In this document: positions 61,901 through 64,000 of the stretch, piece after piece
Position numbering within the stretch: position 1 is the first letter of the stretch
How the letters are laid out: every line of letters begins with the position of its first letter
Assembly (NCBI GenBank): GCA_004154925.1
Contig: QJNS01000006.1
Span: 372,001 to 436,000, forward strand
Origin: Monosporascus cannonballus
Taxonomy: Eukaryota > Ascomycota > Sordariomycetes > Xylariales
DNA: 64,000 nt
Reading direction: 5' to 3'
Translations under genes and position numbers: made by a program
Notes under the pieces: model-generated
What the model was told of the DNA's origin: nothing
The model's database searches: none
What the model saw: the letters and a program-made list of their open reading frames with translations, nothing else

Positions 61901-64000
61901 TTCTTATATTTTGTCCCTTCGGGTAATAAAGCTTTTATAGTATCCTTATATTTGTATTTGTTTCTATTATCGATTAAGTATTAAAAATTTAATTTTTTTT
62001 ATTTATTAATAAGGTATAAAGCGAACCTTATTTAGCTAATCACTTTATTAATTAAAACTTCGTATTAACGTATTTATGATAATCTTAAAATTATATCGTA
62101 ATTTCCGAATAAAACGATATGGAAATTAACCGTTTAATATTATCCTTAGATAAAAATCTCGAAATAATTAATTTCGTATATAATTTTTTACTTATCGTAA
62201 ACAAATTCCTGACTTTTAGTATTTGTCGTTATATAAGGTTTTAACTTATATCTCTATAACAATTTAAGCTTATTTACTATATCCGATATAATATAATTCC
62301 TGCTTAAAGCTCCGTAATTTACCATTACAATATACCAATACGTTCCGATTCGTATATCTAAAATAATAAAATTATTAGCGTTTTCTATTATCGCGTTTAA
62401 AGCTTTTTTCGGAAATTCCTTTTATTTTTTTGGTGTTTCGTTATTTTACGGCTTTTTTATAAGTAACTTATTTTTTTTAGTTCCTATTCGAATATATCGA
62501 ACTTTATTTATATTTTTTTCGTTTAACGCGTTAAAGTGCTATATTTATCGTTATTACCGACGTATTTTTCCTTTTAGTTATATTAATCATTTTTAATTTT
62601 TTTATTATTTTTTTATAATTTTTATTTAATTAATAAATTTTTTTTATATTTGTGACTATATTTTAATATGCGGTATTTAATTGTTATTTTATAGACTTTT
62701 TAGAAATGAACGTATTTCTTTTTTAATAATTTCTTTTGTAAGAATTTATAATAAATATTAATTAAAAATAAAAATCCGTAATAACTTTTTAATAATGTTT
62801 TTTACTGTACGTTAAATTAATTCGTTTTCCGTTTGGGTAATTATATTATCTATAATAATAAAAAAGTGTTTTTTGCGGGTATTATTTCTTTTCGGACCAA
62901 TTTCCTTTTTCGACCAATTATTGGATATTTTCTAAGGCTATAATTCGAAGTTATCGATATTATTACTTATCGTTTTTGTTATTTCCGATACGGTTTAAAA
63001 ATTCAAATTTTTATAATATATACGGGTAATTCGTTCGTAAATATATTATTTCTATTTTTCGTAATTAGGATATTCTCGTCGTTAACAGTATATAATATGT
63101 ATTTTGCCGTATCGACTAAGAATTCCGAAATAAACTTTTTCTGTCCAATTTTGGTATTTGCGTAATTGTTTTTATAATGTTTTTTGTTATGCTTACAATA
63201 TTTGTCAAGTTAGTTTTCTAGCTTTTTATATTCCGCGTCGAATTTTTTATTATGATAATCTTTATTAAACCTTTTGTTATGGGCCTAATACGTATTTGGT
63301 TTGGATTATGTAAATAGCCTTACTATCGTTTCCTTAATTGTTTTGGATTATTTTTCCGGTATAGATATCTAGTTATTTTATTGTAACCTTTTAGGTTTTT
63401 TGTATTTATAAGCTTTATATTCTATTCTACCATATTTAAAATGTTTAATTTAGCTTTAATTTTGATTATGGGTAACGCTAAGTTCCATAGGTCTTAATAC
63501 CGTTTTATATAAAGTAAAAGGTGCGTTTTGTTTTTTTCTTTGGTTAGGTTTATTATGCCCTAATCGTAAGGTGTATTATCCCTTTTTTTGTCGTTTTTCA
63601 AATTCTCGGTTATTAATTTTAATTACTTTTACAATATACCGGTTTCAGGCAATTAATCGTTTAATTTAAATAATTTTATTTTTACATTATTGTCTAATCC
63701 TTTATAAAATATCGATAAAAGTATCGGCCTTATCGTTTTCTTATTTTGTCTTAGCCGCAAAAACTTTAAAAATTACAGCGTACTTAGATGTAAGTTTTTT
63801 TTTGTCGGAATTATAAGAATTACTAGGCCGTAGATCGTTTTTTATCCGGATTACTAAAATTATCGCATATTTTATTTTCGAAATTAATATAAATTAAAAA
63901 TATTTTATTAATAAAGGTTTTTTATTTAATTTTCTTATTTTTAGGAAATTCCTTATTATAGATTTAAATTAATTAACCGTATTTCCTATTAAACATATTT
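58997..64000 (-). pseudogene. Decayed family 1 gag-pol, minus strand, runs off the window
   Basis: Minus-strand order from right to left: gag (about 63.0-64.0 kb), protease (about 62.3 kb; its reverse complement matches the family 1 protease region around a TATACGAATCGGAAC sequence), reverse transcriptase and RNase H (about 60.7-61.6 kb), integrase (about 59.4-60.4 kb), and a chromodomain ending near 59.0 kb. It is heavily RIP-mutated. By comparison with the 5.76-kb internal region of the composite, its 5' LTR should begin just beyond 64 kb. Confidence 0.78.

Overview
The window looks like a chromosome segment of a filamentous ascomycete (Pezizomycotina). Three things point there: a HET-domain (heterokaryon incompatibility) gene relic, a fungal class V aminotransferase-fold gene with a short GTATGT...CTGAT...TAG intron, and very heavy repeat-induced point mutation (RIP). 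Most of the 64 kb is strongly A+T-rich. It keeps CpG while CpA/TpG is depleted, and its decayed reading frames are broken almost only by TAA/TAG where Gln codons would be. I cannot name the species.

Layout. 1-33.4 kb is a nested pile of RIP-mutated elements. A Ty3/gypsy chromovirus (family 1, 373-bp LTRs) forms an LTR-internal-LTR-internal-LTR composite at 2339-14599, bounded by one GTATA target duplication, with a Fot1/Pot2-type DNA transposon inside its first gag (2917-4779). After about 6 kb of unidentified decayed repeat comes a second chromovirus (family 2, 21.8-29.06 kb). It abuts a 3' part of another family 1 copy (29.07-32.85 kb) and a family 2 5' end on the minus strand (32.85-33.44 kb). 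A small un-mutated island (33.64-34.5 kb) and some A+T-rich DNA follow. Then a complete minus-strand family 2 element (35385-42728) sits between two TAAAC duplications. 42.73-51.4 kb is a normal-composition island. It holds a broken HET-domain gene (43.1-45.1 kb, minus) and the only intact gene I can support, a two-exon LolT/Egt2-like PLP enzyme (47428-48842, minus). From 51.4 kb the desert resumes: the start of a Ty1/copia element, a family 2 LTR, two tandem truncated family 1 copies, and a minus-strand family 1 element running off the right end.

Most notable observation: in both chromovirus families the space between the pol chromodomain and the 3' LTR carries, on the opposite strand, a decayed reading frame of roughly 200 codons for a basic, coiled-coil-like protein with an N-terminal Cys-rich part. 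I can follow it in five copies. In frame it is interrupted almost only by RIP-type stops, so it looks like a real antisense gene of these retroelements.
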